Shown in pieces: positions 1 through 3,000 of a DNA stretch of 5,626 nucleotides. The DNA is from Pseudomonadota bacterium. Lineage in GTDB: Bacteria > Pseudomonadota > Alphaproteobacteria > Sphingomonadales > Sphingomonadaceae. Position 1 is the stretch's first letter. The number at the start of each line of letters is the position of its first letter. The position numbers and the translations under genes were made by a program. The notes beneath the pieces are model-generated. The model was not told the DNA's origin and did no database searches. It was given only the letters and a program-made list of their open reading frames with translations. Where the stretch lies: the NCBI GenBank assembly GCA_023427285.1, contig JAEZBH010000055.1, forward strand, positions 1-5,626, in the 5' to 3' direction.

Positions 1-1
1 T

Positions 2-3000
2 GCTGCCTAAATGCTCCGACTGGTCGCGGATCAGGTTGAACAGCTCCGCGTTGTTGAGCGCATTGCCAATCTGGCGGGCGGTCGCTTCCAACAGGCTGAT
101 GAGATCCTGCGAGAAGAAGGCGCCATCGCGGTGGAACAGCAGCAGCGCGCCCAGCACTTCCTCGCCCATCACCAGCGGCACTGCCAGCACCGATTGGTAA
201 TTCAGCGTGGCTCCAATGGGCTTCTCCCAGCGGCCGTCATCCTGTACCCGGTCGACCAGCACCGGCTGGCGCGAGCGGATGACCCAGCGGGCAATCTGGC
301 GCTCCACCGAGGTAATGCCCGGGGCCGTGCCACCCATGCGCGAAAGCTGCGCGCCCGCGCGGTACTGCGTGGCAGAACCCTGGGAGAGCGCGATCAGGCT
401 TTCTTCGCTGCCAGTCGATTCGTTCAATACGCTCAGCGTGCGGTTGAGCACCAGGCCCATATCCAGGCTGGTGGAAAGCTCGGTGATGATGTGCAGCAAG
501 GTCTGCGAGTTGGTGTGCTCGCGGCGCAGCTCGGTCGTGCGGGCTTCTACGCGGCGTTCCAGGTCTTCTGTCAGGCGGCGGGTCTCGTCGAACAGGCGGG
601 CGTTCTGCACCGCGATGGCCGTCTGGTTGCACATAGTACGCGCCAGCTCGATCTCGGGCAGCGTGTAGCGGTATTCTTCCGAACCGTACACCAGGAACCA
701 GCCTTGCAGCGCCGAGCCAGAGATCAGCGGCACCACCAGCAGGGTGCGTACACCGCGCGGCTGGAGGAAGGTTTCCGCCAGCGGCTTCAGGTCTTTCTCG
801 GCAGTGGCATTACTGGTCTGGAAGATGCCCTGGGTATCGGCGAGGTGTTGGAACAGCGGGGCCTCTGGCAGAACTATCGGCAGTACGTCATCGCGCTCCG
901 GTTCTTCCACCTGGAGCACCGTGCGCCGGTCCGCGTCGAGCATCACCGCCGCGACACCTGAAGCGCCAAGCGCCTGCACCAGCTGGCGTCCCGTAAGCCG
1001 GAAGATGTGGTCGATATCCAGTGAGGAAACCAGATCGCTGGAAAGCCGGTTGAGCAGCGCCAACCGCTGCGAGCGCTCGTCCAGTTCGGTGGCGCGGCGC
1101 GTGCTTTCTTCGAACAGGCGCGCATTCTCCAGCGATACGGCTGCCTGGCTGGCAAACGCCGTGCCCGCCTGGAGGTAATCGGCGGTGTAGTAATCCGCCT
1201 CGCGCTTTTCCAGCGCGATCAGGCCGATCACTTCAGACTTAAAGATCAGCGGGATGCCCAGCCAGGAGAGGTGTTCCGGCTCGATGAGCATGGGGAAGCG
1301 GCGGTCGTTGCGCAGATCGCCCACCGAAATCGGCTCACCAGTCAGGATCATGTTCTTGAACAGCTCGCTGTCTTCTACGGCAACGGAGATATTGAGGCGC
1401 AGCTCGTTATCGGCAAAGCCGTTGGCCGCCGAAACGGTGAGTGCCTCACCCTTACGCAGCCACAGCGTGGCCGTGTCGTACGGCAGCACCAGCCGCAGCT
1501 GGTCCAGCAGCGAAGCGATCAGCGCTTCACGCTGCAAGGAGGAGGTAATCGTTCCGGCCACCATCGTCAGCGCCTGGAGCTGTGTTGCGCGCCGTTCGGA
1601 TGCCTGGTACAGGCGGGCATTTTCCAGCGCCATCGCGGCTTGCCGTGTAAAGGACGAGACCAGCGCTTCGTCTTCATCGGTGAAGACACCCTGCGCCTCA
1701 AAGTTCTCCAGGAATACCACGCCCAGCACGGTATCACCGATGCGCAGCGGCACAAGCATGGCCGAGAGCGGCAGCCGCCCATTGGTCGCCTTGCGGTAGC
1801 GCAGCAGATCATCGGCGGAGAGGTGGTACTGCGCGGCGAAATCAATCTCGCCCGTCCGCTCGGAGCGCCCGGTGCGGAACACGCGCAGCGGCAGCACCAC
1901 GCGGGTATCGGCAACTTCACCCATTTCAGTTTGCAGCGGATAGCGGATGCCCAGGATTTCTTTGCTGGAGCTGTACCCCACCGCTGCCTGCGGCACGATG
2001 GAAAGCTCTTTCTCTTCCCACATACCTACCCAACCGGCATTGGCGCTGCCAATCACCTGTTTTACGTTCTCAATCAGCGCCTGGAAGATATCTTCCGGCT
2101 GCAGGCTGCCCAGTTTGCGGCTGAAGTCGAGCAGCAGGTTCACTTCCTGCAGGCGGCGGCGCGTTTCATTAAGCAGCTGGAGGTTCTGGATGCCGACGCT
2201 CACCTGATAGGCAAGCTGAGCAAATACGCGCCGGTCTTCTTCAACGAAGGCAGGCAGCGCGCGCTGGCCCAGCACCAGCACTCCGGCGGTGCAGTCCTTG
2301 CTTATTTCTACCGGCAGGCCAATCATGCTGCGCGCTTCAATTGCGTTGAGCATGGTAGTGTTCTGCCATTCGGGGGTGCTTTCCAGGTTCGAGACTAGCA
2401 GCAGTTGATCATCCTGGGCGCGGCGCTTCTCGGAGGCAGCCTGCTGGAGCAGATGGCGCAGCGGGTTGCGCTGGCCAAACAGCGCCTCAGGGTTGACTCC
2501 GGTGGGAAAATTGCCAATGACTTCCACCAGCCGCACACCCGCGGGGGTACGCTCGGCGATGAGCGCCACCTGCATGGCAAAGCGGGTCAGCATTTCGCTT
2601 GCCAGCGTGCGCAGCATGGCCGGTTCACTCTCCTGGCGGTTGGCCAGAGCGGCAATCTCCAGGCTGGAGCGCATGCGTTCGGTGCGTTCATTGAGCGTGT
2701 GCAGGGCGATCGACTGCTCCAGCTCTTTATGGAGCATGATGGGCAGGTTTTTCTGCGCCAGGTTCACGGCGCTTTCCAGACGGGTGCGCTCACGCTCTGA
2801 CTCTTCCAACTGGCCGTCGAGGCGGGTGGCGCGCAGGTGGCTTTCGATGATGATGCTGGCCTGGGCGGCAAAGACTTCCAGCGCCTCAAACGTGGGTTTA
2901 TCGGGCTTGCGGTTATCGGCAGGCGCATCCACGCTGATCAGGCCGAGCGGGCTCTGCGCGGCATCGAACAGCGGGATCAGCAGCATGTCGTGCAGGTGCC

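Noticed and set aside
1567..1920. Short minus-strand open frames in other registers (also 237-632, 4144-4482, 4353-4646, 4705-5118)
   Set aside because: They overlap the GAF-coding frame completely, have compositions typical of out-of-frame high-GC DNA (rich in R, S, P, W), and show no domain.
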